Origin: Candidatus Stahliibacteriota bacterium
Lineage (GTDB): Bacteria > Hydrothermota > Tepidihabitantia > SM23-42
Assembly (NCBI GenBank): GCA_004376785.1
Contig: SOIY01000217.1
Coordinates: 1 to 5,580, forward strand
DNA: 5,580 bases
Reading direction: 5' to 3'
A program made the position numbers and the translations under genes. Positions 5,502-5,580 of this stretch are shown one piece after another (position 1 is the first letter of the stretch; each line of letters begins with the position of its first letter). The notes under the pieces are model-generated. The model was not told where the DNA came from. It searched no databases and was given only the letters and a program-made list of their open reading frames with translations.

Positions 5502-5534
5502 GATTTTAGGTATTTAATATATAATGGAGGTATT

Positions 5535-5580
5535 ATGAAGCATAAAATATTTACATTACTAACAGTCAGTCCTTTAATAA
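5535..5580 (+). CDS. Start of a probably exported protein (cut by window end)
   Basis: ATG 5535 is preceded by GGAGG (5526-5530) with 4-nt spacing, and GGAGGTATTATGAA is identical to the lipoprotein's start region. The 15 visible residues (MKHKIFTLLTVSPLI) form a basic start followed by a hydrophobic run, like a signal peptide or first membrane helix. The frame stays open to the end of the window. It follows the lipoprotein stop by 33 bp and is probably co-transcribed with it. Confidence 0.6.
   Translation, partial: MKHKIFTLLTVSPLI

Noticed and set aside
5520..5525. TATAAT as a -10 box for the last gene
   Set aside because: It directly abuts the ribosome binding site GGAGG, so a transcript from it would lack that site; no -35 box at a suitable distance was seen.

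Overview
The window carries six forward-strand genes (plus the first codons of a seventh) and no convincing reverse-strand gene, RNA gene, CRISPR array or transposase. It looks like chromosomal DNA of an AT-rich, probably anaerobic bacterium. The reasons are purine-rich Shine-Dalgarno sites, TTGAC-type promoters, a multi-cluster iron-sulfur protein and a bacterial lipoprotein. The exact lineage cannot be read from the sequence; an uncultured candidate phylum is a guess.

Layout. (1) 1-1380: a promoter, a perfect 36-bp palindrome, a winged-helix/ferredoxin-type Fe-S protein, and a translationally coupled 67-residue membrane protein. (2) 1381-1672: a 292-bp gap with a promoter and a long leader of no recognised RNA class. 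(3) 1673-3308: a markedly AT-rich class I SAM-dependent methyltransferase, then a GNAT acetyltransferase with a thioredoxin-like/YoaP-type C-terminus. (4) 3309-4800: a MATE-family efflux transporter whose promoter predicts an almost leaderless mRNA. (5) 4801-5580: another promoter with a long leader, a second copy of the palindrome, a small TPR lipoprotein, and the start of another probably exported protein.

The genes do not form one obvious pathway. Except for the coupled pair at 107-1380, each gene has its own promoter-like block, so this reads as a row of short independent transcription units. The non-coding DNA is the most interesting part. One 30-bp perfect palindrome occurs twice, each time just upstream of a gene. 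The second copy can be compared with a nearly identical leader lacking it 0.5 kb downstream, which looks like a filled/empty insertion pair. Five promoter-like blocks share GCTTGAC or a close variant, mostly 16-bp spacers, and recurring bases inside the spacer.
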